From: an uncultured Ancrocorticia sp.
Lineage (GTDB): Bacteria; Actinomycetota; Actinomycetes; Actinomycetales; Actinomycetaceae
Length of the DNA stretch: 6,369 bases
Direction of reading: 5' to 3'
Assembly (NCBI GenBank): GCA_905373325.1
Contig: CAJPTB010000120.1
Location: 1-6,369 of the forward strand
Part shown: positions 1 through 5,828 of the stretch, piece after piece
How the letters are laid out: each line of letters begins with the position of its first letter
How positions within the stretch are numbered: the first letter of the stretch is position 1
Notes under the pieces: model-generated
What the model was told of the DNA's origin: nothing
What the model saw: the letters and a program-made list of their open reading frames with translations, nothing else
The model's database searches: none
Program-made: the position numbers and the translations under genes

Positions 1-1116
1 GCCCGCTATCTGGTGGAACTCGCGGGCCGAAAGGTGGCGTGAACGGGTTCCGTCGAACTTCGACAGCGACGTCAGGAGGACGGTTCGAATGGGGACGTTG
101 ATCCCGACGCCGAGGGTGTCCGTGCCGCAGACGACCTTGAGCCGGCCGGCTTGCGTGAGCCTTTCGACGAGCCGGCGGTAGCGGGGGAGCAGCCCTGCGT
201 GATGGACGCCGATGCCCGATCGCAGCAGTTTGGACAGCGTTTTTCCGAAGCCGGGGCCGAAGCGGAAATCGCCGATCTCCTTGGCTATGAGCTCGCGCTC
301 GGCCTTCGTCGTCAGATTGATCGGAAGCATTGCCTGCGCTTGGCTGACGGCCTCCTTTTGTGAGAAGTGGACCACGTAGACGGGGGCGCGGTGGGTGTGG
401 ACGAGTTCGAGGACGACTTCGCCGAGGGGTTCGCGCGAGTAGGAGAACGCAAGGGGGACGGGGCGTTCGGCGCGGTCGACGACGGATGTGTTCCTGCCCG
501 TGCGTTTGCTCAGGTCTTCCGCAAGGAAGGACGTGTCGCCCAGCGTGGCGGAGAGGAGGACATGCTGGGTCGAGGTGAGCTCCAAGAGAGGGACCTGCCA
601 TGCCCACCCGCGCTGGGGATCGCCGTAGAAGTGGAACTCGTCGGCGACGAGCACGCCGATGCCCGCGGCGTCGCCCTCGCGCAAAGCGATGTTCGCGACG
701 ATTTCCGCCGTTGCGCACACGATCGGCGCCCCGGCGTTGATGGACGAGTCGCCCGTGACCATGCCGACGTTGTGCGCGCCGAAGGCTGCGATGAGCTCGA
801 AGAACTTTTCCGAGACGAGGGCTTTGAGCGGCGCTGTGTAGTAGGCGCTCCGCCCGTGTGCGAGGGCGGTGAAGATCGCCGCGAGCGCGACTATCGACTT
901 GCCCGATCCCGTCGGCGTGGACACGATCAGGTTGTCGCCGGAAACCGCAGCCAGAAGAGCCTCTTCCTGGTGGGGATAGAGGGGGCGTCCCGTCGATTCG
1001 GCCCAGTTCGAGAACTCGTCGTAGACGGCGTCGCCGTCGGGCGTGAATCCGAAGGCGTCTTCGAGCCTGTCAAGCGCAAGGTTGAGGGCTGGGGCGTTGG
1101 GCTTTTCGTTCGTCAC
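1..1116 (-). CDS. DExH-box Ski2-like helicase, DUF3516 type, N-terminal part (cut by window edge)
   Basis: This is an ATP-dependent superfamily 2 helicase, probably acting on RNA. Seen in the 372 codons present: a Q-motif-like YPHQEEAL (47-54), Walker A TPTGSGKS (67-74), motif Ia APLKALV (95-101), motif II DEFH (159-162), motif III SAT (189-191), the Ski2-type HHAGLLP (305-311), motif V GTDTLGVGINVP (331-342) and the first residues of motif VI, QIAG (369-372), where the window stops. The frame is unbroken. The segment VADEFHFYGDPQRGWAWQVP resembles actinobacterial helicases that carry a C-terminal DUF3516 domain; that domain would lie outside the window. I chose the GTG at 1116. An in-frame ATG at 1143 would add nine residues. 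Neither has a clear Shine-Dalgarno; CAATCT lies six bases before the GTG, so leaderless expression is possible but weakly supported. The gene is divergent from tRNA-Lys. The family call is firm; its cellular role is not known from the sequence. Confidence 0.93.
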   Translation of the reverse strand, partial: MTNEKPNAPALNLALDRLEDAFGFTPDGDAVYDEFSNWAESTGRPLYPHQEEALLAAVSGDNLIVSTPTGSGKSIVALAAIFTALAHGRSAYYTAPLKALVSEKFFELIAAFGAHNVGMVTGDSSINAGAPIVCATAEIVANIALREGDAAGIGVLVADEFHFYGDPQRGWAWQVPLLELTSTQHVLLSATLGDTSFLAEDLSKRTGRNTSVVDRAERPVPLAFSYSREPLGEVVLELVHTHRAPVYVVHFSQKEAVSQAQAMLPINLTTKAERELIAKEIGDFRFGPGFGKTLSKLLRSGIGVHHAGLLPRYRRLVERLTQAGRLKVVCGTDTLGVGINVPIRTVLLTSLSKFDGTRSRHLSAREFHQIAG

Positions 1117-1209
1117 CCCACAAGATTGCCACAAGGCCGGCATTGGAACGGCAACGTCGGTTTCCCGCGGCTCCTGCGGCGACGGTGTCGCGCGCCACGG
1201 GATCGGCGT

Positions 1210-1238
1210 TTGCCTGCGCCGCGATTGGCGGGTAAAGT
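1210..1238 (+). promoter_or_regulatory. Promoter of the first tRNA-Lys gene
   Basis: A -35 box TTGCCT (1210-1215), a 17-bp spacer and a -10 box TAAAGT (1233-1238, TANNNT form) are followed nine bases later by the tRNA. Transcription should begin at or just before the mature 5' end. The bases around the -10 box, GGGTAAAGTTGG, recur exactly at 3058-3069 in front of the ATP-grasp gene. Confidence 0.7.
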
Positions 1239-1246
1239 TGGAATCC

Positions 1247-1318
1247 GCACCGCTAGCTCAATGGTAGAGCAACTGACTCTTAATCAGTGGGTTCTGGGTT
1301 CGAGTCCCAGGCGGTGTA
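1247..1318 (+). tRNA. tRNA-Lys (anticodon CTT), copy 1
   Basis: A full cloverleaf can be drawn. The acceptor stem GCACCGC/GCGGTGT has a G-U first pair. The D stem is GCTC/GAGC with a seven-base loop. The anticodon stem is ACTGA/TCAGT with loop CTCTTAA, giving anticodon CTT, which reads AAG. The T arm is CTGGG-TTCGAGT-CCCAG. The discriminator base is A. The 3' CCA is not encoded (CGG follows), so it must be added after transcription. From 1266 onward it is identical to the second copy for 55 bases, continuing two bases past the gene. Confidence 0.97.
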
Positions 1319-1326
1319 CGGGTTTG

Positions 1327-1363
1327 GCCCGCAGTCGAAAGACTGCGGGCTTTTCGATTTTTT
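1327..1363 (+). terminator. Rho-independent terminator after tRNA-Lys copy 1
   Basis: A perfect 10-bp stem, GCCCGCAGTC/GACTGCGGGC (1327-1336 and 1341-1350), closes a GAAA tetraloop and is followed by the T-rich run TTTTCGATTTTTT. It ends tRNA transcription from the left. The convergent DUF4865 gene stops 15 bases beyond the T-run. Transcripts from that side would meet the same hairpin, but without a T-run on that strand. Confidence 0.92.
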
Positions 1364-1377
1364 GGAGTCTTGTTCGG

Positions 1378-1935
1378 TCACGAGCCTTCCGAGACGTGAA
1401 GGACTTCGTAGACGGTCCGGCCTGCGCCGCCCTGTTCGCCCCGTGCGGCGCTCAGCTCGACCAAGACGAGGTTCCATGCGGTCACGTCGACGGCGGCGAC
1501 TCGCGCGACGGTCTCGCCGTTCTCTTCCGAGAGGAATGCGGCCGAGAGTCTTTCGACGCAGGCAGAGGGGGCGACGTCGTCCGGAAGCGAGACGGTCTGA
1601 AAGGACAGGCTGCGGGCGTTCGCGTAGGAAGACGGGCCGCGAGCGATCCTGTGCACGGTCCAGTCTTGAATGGAATGGCGCCCGAAGTCCCGGACGATCG
1701 ACGAGTAGCCGGGCTCGCCCCAGCAGAAACTGCGCATGCCGTCGGTGTCTCGCCACACATAAAAGGGGGCGTAGGCGTTCCGCGGGGCGCCCTCGGCCTT
1801 TTCTTGTATGAGGTAGGCCTTGAACTCGAGTCCGGGAAACCCGTCCATGAGACGGCCCGTCGCACGGACCCTCTTGCGAATGACGTCCATGTCGTAGTCG
1901 GCGGGCAAAGCGATCTGGTACTGCATTGCATACAT
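1378..1935 (-). CDS. DUF4865 family protein
   Basis: A 185-residue protein that I recognise as DUF4865. It opens with MYAMQYQIALPADYDMDVI, followed by FPGLEFKAYLI (33-43), the aromatic-rich NAYAPFYVWRDTDGMRSFCW (53-72) and SSIVRDFGR (78-86). Its length fits the family. No catalytic function is established to my knowledge. The first half looks like a compact alpha/beta domain similar to small monooxygenase or dimeric ferredoxin-like folds; that is inference. The ATG at 1935 is supported by AAGGA nine bases upstream. It lies 70 bases downstream of the TetR-family gene on the same strand, with no strong promoter between, so the two are probably co-transcribed. This TetR/DUF4865 pairing recurs in bacteria, often with a tautomerase-family gene, which is absent here. 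No signal peptide or membrane helix is visible, so it is likely cytoplasmic. Confidence 0.88.
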   Translation of the reverse strand: MYAMQYQIALPADYDMDVIRKRVRATGRLMDGFPGLEFKAYLIQEKAEGAPRNAYAPFYVWRDTDGMRSFCWGEPGYSSIVRDFGRHSIQDWTVHRIARGPSSYANARSLSFQTVSLPDDVAPSACVERLSAAFLSEENGETVARVAAVDVTAWNLVLVELSAARGEQGGAGRTVYEVLHVSEGS

Positions 1936-2005
1936 CGGTTCTGTTCCTTCGTTGCTTGTGTTTCGGTCAATTGTGAGCCGACGTCGGCGAGGCGGCGCAC
2001 GAAGC

Positions 2006-2572
2006 TCAGCCGCCGGCCTGTTGGCGTACGAGCGACGCCGCGCCGGCGACTGCGGCGTCGAAGGCCGCCGGATCCTGCCGGGCCCGCGCGAGCACATATC
2101 CGCCTTGGACGGTCGCGACGACCATCGAGGCGAGTTGCTCGGGATCCGTATCGGACTGGAATTCCCCGGTTTCGATCCCCTGGCGGACGACGTCGGCGAG
2201 AGCGCCGACGATCCACCCGAGAGCCTCGGCGACCGGGCGGAGAAGCTCCGGGGTTGCCAGCACGTCGGCGTCGTACGTCATGCGTCCCATGCGGCAGCCC
2301 CGCAGCGAGTCTCGTTGCCGTTCGAGGTAGGAGATCACACGCTCGGCGGCCGTGCCGTCTGCGGCCAGAAGGGCCTCCGCCTCGGCGCGCATCGCCGCGG
2401 CGCTCTGCTCCAAGGCCGCGGCAGCCAGATCTCGCTTGCCCGAGAAGTGGTGGTACATGCTTCCCTGACCCACGTTGGCGCGGTTGAGGATTTCTTTGGA
2501 GCTGGTCGCCGCGTACCCGCGTTCCCACAGGAGGTCTTGCGCGACGTTCACCAGCCGGGTTCGAGCGTCCAT
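2006..2572 (-). CDS. TetR/AcrR-family transcriptional repressor
   Basis: A 188-residue regulator. The N-terminal three-helix DNA-binding region covers about residues 3-50: RLVNVAQDLLWERGYAATS, then the helix-turn-helix KEILNRANVGQGSMYHHF (26-43), then GKRDL. The rest is an all-helical ligand-binding and dimerisation domain, including LRGCRMGRMTYDADVLATP, typical of TetR proteins found beside DUF4865 genes. I chose the ATG at 2572 because the -10 box TACAAT ends six bases before it, so the mRNA would start at the AUG, and there is no Shine-Dalgarno. Another in-frame ATG at 2587 lies inside the operator and upstream of the predicted transcript start, so it is unlikely. It probably represses itself and the DUF4865 gene through the overlapping palindrome, with release by an unknown ligand. 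Confidence 0.93.
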   Translation of the reverse strand: MDARTRLVNVAQDLLWERGYAATSSKEILNRANVGQGSMYHHFSGKRDLAAAALEQSAAAMRAEAEALLAADGTAAERVISYLERQRDSLRGCRMGRMTYDADVLATPELLRPVAEALGWIVGALADVVRQGIETGEFQSDTDPEQLASMVVATVQGGYVLARARQDPAAFDAAVAGAASLVRQQAGG

Positions 2573-2578
2573 GCAAAG

Positions 2579-2608
2579 ATTGTACATAGTAGTCGGTACA
2601 GAAGGCAA
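2579..2608 (-). promoter_or_regulatory. Promoter of the TetR/DUF4865 unit (leaderless)
   Basis: Reading leftwards, a -35 box TTGCCT (2603-2608) and a near-consensus -10 box TACAAT (2579-2584) are separated by 18 bp. The -10 box is followed by CTTTGC and then the ATG, so transcription is predicted to begin at the start codon. Confidence 0.72.
2581..2600. promoter_or_regulatory. Candidate TetR operator, 20-bp imperfect palindrome
   Basis: The two half-sites TGTACATAGT and AGTCGGTACA are inverted repeats matching at 7 of 10 positions, with perfect outer arms TGTAC/GTACA. The site fills most of the space between the -35 and -10 boxes of the TetR gene and overlaps the -10 box, so a bound dimer would block RNA polymerase. 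That this TetR is the binder is inferred from position. Confidence 0.6.
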
Positions 2609-2713
2609 ACTGCGAAAGGGGCGAGGAGGGGCGCCGTGCGAGTCCGGTCGAGAGGCATTCAGACAGCCGGGTGGGCGGCGCACCGCGGCGGAGCTAGATC
2701 ACACGAGGACGGC

Positions 2714-2742
2714 TTGCGCGGTGGCGGGCGCCTGAGTAATCT
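2714..2742 (+). promoter_or_regulatory. Promoter of the second tRNA-Lys gene
   Basis: A -35 box TTGCGC (2714-2719), a 17-bp spacer and a -10 box TAATCT (2737-2742) precede the tRNA by ten bases, the same geometry as at the first tRNA-Lys copy. Confidence 0.7.
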
Positions 2743-2752
2743 AATTCCGCAA

Positions 2753-2825
<73 letters not shown>

Positions 2826-2832
2826 CGAACAG

Positions 2833-2869
2833 GGCTCCGCGGCCGCAAGGCTGCGGGGCTTTTCGTTTT
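2833..2869 (+). terminator. Rho-independent terminator after tRNA-Lys copy 2
   Basis: GGCTCCGCGGCC (2833-2844) pairs with GGCTGCGGGGCT (2849-2860) around a GCAA loop. This makes a 12-bp stem containing three G-U pairs, followed by TTTTCGTTTT. It has the same layout as the terminator of copy 1 but a different stem sequence. Confidence 0.85.
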
Positions 2870-3057
2870 CCGGGACGACGTCGGATGCGACGAAGTGCGG
2901 CCCGCGATCCGATTCGCCCGAGGCGTCGCAGCCCTTGGGCGCTCTTGGGCACGCGTTTTGGATGCCGCGTATGCGATTGGGCCAAATCCGTGCGGGGTTT
3001 CACCCGAGCCTGGATCTGATCGACTTGAGCTTGGGCGTGATCCGCGCAATCGCCATC

Positions 3058-3069
3058 GGGTAAAGTTGG
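3058..3069 (+). promoter_or_regulatory. -10 region of the ATP-grasp gene (leaderless)
   Basis: The -10 box TAAAGT (3061-3066) ends seven bases before the GTG start, so the transcript would begin at the start codon. The flanking 12-mer GGGTAAAGTTGG is identical to the -10 region of the first tRNA-Lys. No convincing -35 box lies at 16-18 bp, so the extended GGG-TAAAGT may compensate. Confidence 0.6.
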
Positions 3070-3073
3070 CTGC

Positions 3074-3997
3074 GTGTCTGATCCGATCGTGACCTTGGCA
3101 ACGTGCGCCGAACTGCCAGACCTTGACGCCGACGAGCAGGCCCTTCCCGACGCTTTGCGCGAGCGCGGTCTCGAACCGAGGGTCTCCGTGTGGAACGACC
3201 CCGACGTCGACTGGTCGCAGGCTGGAACCGTCATCGTCCGCTCCGTGCGCGATTATGCGGCCCATCGCGAGGAGTTTCGCGCCTGGGCGCATTCCATCCC
3301 ACGGATCCTCAACCAGGCGCAAGTCATGGACTGGAACTCAGACAAGCATTACTTGCGCGAGCTGGAGGCCCGAGGCCTGCCGGTCATTCCGACGGTGTGG
3401 CTCGAACCGGAGCAGAATCTGACGAAGCATCAGCTGCACACTCGGTTCCCCGCCTACGGGGATTTCGTTGTCAAGCCGGCCATTTCCTCGGGCGGGCGCG
3501 GGACCGGGAGGTATACGGCGATCGACCCGAACTCGCGCGGCGAGGCCATACGCCATGCGATGAGCGAGCTCGAAAACGGCCGCCCCGTCATGGTGCAGCG
3601 CTACCTCGACCAGATCGACCGATCGGGGGAGACCTCGCTCATCTACCTCAACGGGCTGGCTTCGTACCAGGTCGAGAAGGATCCGATGCTGCACCCCAGC
3701 TTCCGCTCCACCGAGGAGTTCCACGAGGAAGTGGTCCGCTCGGCCGCGACCAACTCCCAGGAGTGGCGTTGGGGCGAGCAGATTCGCGAGATCGTGCACG
3801 GATACATCGTCGATACGTGCGGCCGCGACGAGCTGCTCCTGTACAACCGCGTCGACATCGTTCGCGGCGGCCCCAAAGACGCCCACGAGTTCTACGTCCT
3901 CGAGGTCTCTCTCATCGACGGGTCGCTCTACCTTTCGCAGAACCCCACGCACCTGAAGAAGTTCGCCGACGCCATAGCCATGCGCGTGCATTGGTGA
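3074..3997 (+). CDS. ATP-grasp ligase-like protein (DcsG/RimK-like fold)
   Basis: A 307-residue protein of the actinobacterial ATP-grasp group related to RimK/glutathione synthetase-like and cycloserine-type ligases. Such enzymes join a carboxylate to an amine or other nucleophile through an acyl phosphate. Seen: an N-terminal region with DVDWSQAGTVIVRSVRDYA (44-62) and ILNQAQVMDWNSDKHYL (78-94); the ATP-binding FVVKPAISSGGRGTGRY (131-147) with lysine 134; MVQRYLDQIDRSGETSL (173-189); and the metal-binding region NRVDIV (258-263) then VLEVSLIDGSLYL (275-287). Asp261 and Glu277 fit metal ligands. The usual E-x-E/N pair reads E-V-S here, so the second ligand position is Ser279. Start: GTG at 3074, with no Shine-Dalgarno and a -10 box seven bases upstream, indicating a leaderless mRNA. 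It appears monocistronic, with tRNA genes on both sides. The substrate is unknown, and no biosynthetic partner gene is in view. Confidence 0.88.
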   Translation: MSDPIVTLATCAELPDLDADEQALPDALRERGLEPRVSVWNDPDVDWSQAGTVIVRSVRDYAAHREEFRAWAHSIPRILNQAQVMDWNSDKHYLRELEARGLPVIPTVWLEPEQNLTKHQLHTRFPAYGDFVVKPAISSGGRGTGRYTAIDPNSRGEAIRHAMSELENGRPVMVQRYLDQIDRSGETSLIYLNGLASYQVEKDPMLHPSFRSTEEFHEEVVRSAATNSQEWRWGEQIREIVHGYIVDTCGRDELLLYNRVDIVRGGPKDAHEFYVLEVSLIDGSLYLSQNPTHLKKFADAIAMRVHW

Positions 3998-4020
3998 CGG
4001 TGCATGCCAGCGCATCGCCG

Positions 4021-4058
4021 TCGTGCGAGGTGGAGCGGCCTTCGTGCGAGGTGAAGCG
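4021..4058. repeat. Short tandem repeat, 21-nt period
   Basis: A 17-base unit at 4021-4037 and 4042-4058 (TCGTGCGAGGTGGAGCG in the first copy) matches at 16 of 17 positions with a period of 21 bases. It lies between the ATP-grasp stop codon and the tRNA-His promoter. The remainder of 3998-4139 shows only a small 5-bp hairpin, CCGTC/GACGG (4064-4077), with no T-run, so no clear terminator for the ATP-grasp gene. Confidence 0.7.
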
Positions 4059-4139
4059 CGGCACCGTCGTCGGACGGCCTGTTGCGCTGCGGTGGCACGG
4101 ATCACCCGGAGGCGTTTCGTCACGACGCAGAAGCTAGGC

Positions 4140-4145
4140 TACACT
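4140..4145 (+). promoter_or_regulatory. Probable -10 box for tRNA-His
   Basis: TACACT fits TANNNT and would start transcription near 4152, the base where the leader hairpin begins. A -35 match at 17-18 bp upstream (TTCGTC/TCGTCA) is poor, so this is a moderate call. Confidence 0.45.
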
Positions 4146-4151
4146 TGAACG

Positions 4152-4183
4152 GTGCCTCAGGCGAGCGACCCTGCCTGGGGCAC
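4152..4183 (+). promoter_or_regulatory. 11-bp stem-loop in the tRNA-His leader
   Basis: GTGCCTCAGGC (4152-4162) pairs with GCCTGGGGCAC (4173-4183) over all 11 positions, with one wobble pair, around a ten-base loop. It ends four bases before the tRNA-His. There is no T-run, so it does not look like a terminator. It may be a leader structure removed or recognised during RNase P processing; that role is inference. Confidence 0.6.
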
Positions 4184-4188
4184 GTACG

Positions 4189-4264
4189 GTGGTTGTAGCT
4201 CAGTCGGTAGAGCACCTGGTTGTGGTCCAGGGGGTCGCGGGTTCGAGCCCCGTCATCCACCCCA
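4189..4264 (+). tRNA. tRNA-His (anticodon GTG)
   Basis: Cloverleaf: acceptor GTGGTTG/CATCCAC, D arm GCTC/GAGC, anticodon stem CCTGG/CCAGG with loop TTGTGGT giving GTG, T arm GCGGG-TTCGAGC-CCCGT, discriminator C and encoded CCA (4262-4264). The extra 5' G expected for tRNA-His is encoded at 4188 and pairs with the discriminator C. Oddities: acceptor pair 5:68 is a T-T mismatch (4193 and 4256), and this gene encodes CCA while both tRNA-Lys genes do not. Confidence 0.95.
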
Positions 4265-4295
4265 AGTCGCATCGGTTGGGTGCCCACCCCAAGTC
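4257..4295. repeat. 12-nt direct repeat of the tRNA-His 3' end
   Basis: CCACCCCAAGTC occurs at 4257-4268, spanning the tRNA-His 3' end with its CCA plus four bases, and again at 4284-4295. A repeat of a tRNA 3' end is what integrase attachment sites leave behind. At 12 bases and 27 bases apart it could also be a small local duplication. No integrase gene is in the window. Confidence 0.55.
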
Positions 4296-4684
4296 AATTG
4301 AGCCGAGATTTCCGGCTGAATGCGAGATTTTCGATTCCATTATCGCCTCATCTTCCTCTGTGACTCGGCGTCTACGCCTGTTTTACGCGACAAGCTCCGC
4401 GTTGACTTTTATTGTTGTATGGCGAAGCGCGGCGGTATCCTTTGTCGCTGCTTGGCGAAACGCGGGGTCGGCCTTCGCTTTCGCTTGAAAAGCGCCGCCG
4501 TGCATTGCAAGGTCCAAAATTTGGCCCTTATATGGCACCAAAGTGTTTTTGATGTGCGATTCCGAGTTCGTCCGCGATTCTGAACTCCTGCGACGGCTGG
4601 TTTGTGTTGATTGTGTGCGCTTCTGGTTTCGCGCGTCGGCGAGTTCGTGTGCAACGGCGAACCGGCGAGCGTCGTTGGGCCCCG
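4265..4684. other. Gene-poor, more A+T-rich stretch after tRNA-His
   Basis: About 420 bases with no convincing gene. The sequence is visibly richer in A and T than its surroundings, for example around 4320-4415 and 4500-4620. It holds a small hairpin, AGCCG/CGGCT (4301-4317), with a short T-run ten bases later that may weakly end the tRNA-His transcript. It also holds a 13-base direct repeat TGGCGAAGCGCGG (4420-4432, again at 4453-4465 with one change). A short leftward frame at 4383-4538 lacks a ribosome binding site and strong codon bias. The stretch could be a remnant of inserted DNA. Confidence 0.5.
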
Positions 4685-5515
4685 TCATTCGACGTCGGCG
4701 ATGACTCCCGTTCTTGCCCACCGCCAAAGGGTGAAGGACTCTTGCGAAGAACACAGCCGCTTGATCGACCCGCGAGGGCCGTCGTCCCACACGCCCAGGC
4801 GAGACGTGAACTCGAAAGTTTCGTCCCTTCCATTGGCGTGGCGCAGGACGAACGTGGTCTTGGCGTCTCCGTTCTTGTACGAGGGCCACTCCTTGAACTC
4901 CGTGCACACCACGCCGGTCTCGCCTTGCGGGCCCGCCTGCAGATCCAGCGCCAGTTCGACGTCGTTGACGGCCGCCTGCAATAAGAATATGGAGCCGAGG
5001 GCCGCGCCCAAGATCGCCGCCTTTTTCCCGAAAAGGGGAGCGCGGTTCATCAGGCGGCGCAGCCACGTCTGCCGCGGATCCTTGCGACTCGCCCACGCCC
5101 ACGTCAACGCCAGGCACATGAGCCCCAGCCAGGGCCACACGTTCCACAAAAGCGCCCGAGCCCACATCTCCGTTGCGCCGAGCGGCTGCCCCCAATAGAA
5201 CAGGTAGAGGGTGGTCGCCAGGAGGTAAAAGACGAAGCCGAGGGGGACTGCGCGCGTCGTGGCGGCGTCGATCAACGGAACCCAGTCCCGCTTCGGAGCG
5301 CCGATTCCCGCCCCGGCCTTTGCCGCTGCTCTCACACCAATTCGAGTCCCCGCGCCGCCTTTGCCCATTTCCCGTACGCCCGCGCCGGTCCCGGTCCATG
5401 CACCCTTGGTCGCGGCGTCCGCTGCCTCGGCGTCCGCTCGAGCCTCCTCCTTGGCCTCCCTTCCGAAGCGGGTGCGGCGGGCCGTCCGGCCCGATTGAGA
5501 GAGGTTCCTCTCCAT
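4685..5515 (-). CDS. Membrane protein, three predicted helices, unknown function
   Basis: I do not recognise a named family. The 276 residues divide into: a basic, Ala/Gly/Glu/Arg-rich low-complexity tail (1-75); helix 1 about 90-107 (FVFYLLATTLYLFYW); helix 2 about 121-142 (rich in Trp and Leu); a strongly positive loop 143-165 (SRKDPRQTWLRRLMNR); helix 3 about 166-184; and a soluble C-terminal domain of about 92 residues. The positive-inside rule puts the tail and the 143-165 loop in the cytoplasm and the C-terminal domain outside. That domain has two cysteines (204 and 255) that could form a disulfide. The ATG at 5515 is preceded by a good ribosome binding site, GGAAGGG, about seven bases away. 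An upstream in-frame ATG at 5545 has its AGGAG too close. There is no same-strand partner in the window; the nearest gene is the divergent TetR regulator. That this is a real gene is well supported; its function is open. Confidence 0.82.
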   Translation of the reverse strand: MERNLSQSGRTARRTRFGREAKEEARADAEAADAATKGAWTGTGAGVREMGKGGAGTRIGVRAAAKAGAGIGAPKRDWVPLIDAATTRAVPLGFVFYLLATTLYLFYWGQPLGATEMWARALLWNVWPWLGLMCLALTWAWASRKDPRQTWLRRLMNRAPLFGKKAAILGAALGSIFLLQAAVNDVELALDLQAGPQGETGVVCTEFKEWPSYKNGDAKTTFVLRHANGRDETFEFTSRLGVWDDGPRGSIKRLCSSQESFTLWRWARTGVIADVE

Positions 5516-5828
5516 GGATTTCCCTTCCTTGCGTGCTCCTCGCATATCTCCTGCCGTCTTCGCAGAGAACCGACGCCTCTATCGCGGTGGCCTGCGTGTA
5601 CGCCGTGATGGGTCGAGAATATCGGCGCAATCGCTTCCTTTTCCATTGAAAACGTGGGGAGCGCTCATCGGTTTGTCCGCTGGCCCGAGGCCTTCGAGGG
5701 CTGCGCGTCGCCGGGGCAGACGCGCCGACGGCGAGCGGCGGCCGGCGTCGGCCGTTTCCGCCGGACGATTCCCTGCTATGCCTGACGTCTCAGCTTCAGC
5801 TATGGAGTTCTCGAGTTCTGTGCCAATG
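5516..5828. other. Intergenic region upstream of the membrane protein gene
   Basis: No gene I can support. On the minus strand TATTCT (5616-5621) fits a -10 box and would give the membrane protein gene a leader of roughly 95 bases, but no good -35 box accompanies it. A GC hairpin, CGGCCG-GCGT-CGGCCG (5739-5754), is present with only three Ts after it, too few to call a terminator. Confidence 0.35.

Noticed and set aside
367..2487. Very long rightward open frame of 706 codons
   Set aside because: It is antisense to the helicase, DUF4865 and TetR genes, runs straight through a tRNA-Lys and its terminator, and its product is a low-quality Arg/Gly-rich sequence. It is a shadow of GC-rich codon use.
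2932..3036. Repeated CTTGGGC heptamers near 2932, 2942 and 3030
   Set aside because: Too short and irregular to distinguish from chance in GC-rich intergenic DNA.
4064..4077. Small hairpin after the ATP-grasp gene, considered as its terminator
   Set aside because: Only a 5-bp stem, with no T-run, 67 bases past the stop codon.
4189..4488. Rightward frame of 99 codons beginning in tRNA-His
   Set aside because: Its first third is simply translation of the tRNA, a common artefact.
4383..4538. Short leftward frame of 51 codons (GTG at 4538) or 40 codons (ATG at 4505)
   Set aside because: The peptide looks superficially protein-like, but there is no ribosome binding site, no promoter with a -35 box and a weaker GC bias at third positions than in the real genes.
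5739..5754. GC-rich hairpin with a short T-run, considered as a terminator
   Set aside because: Only three Ts follow, and no rightward gene ends near it.
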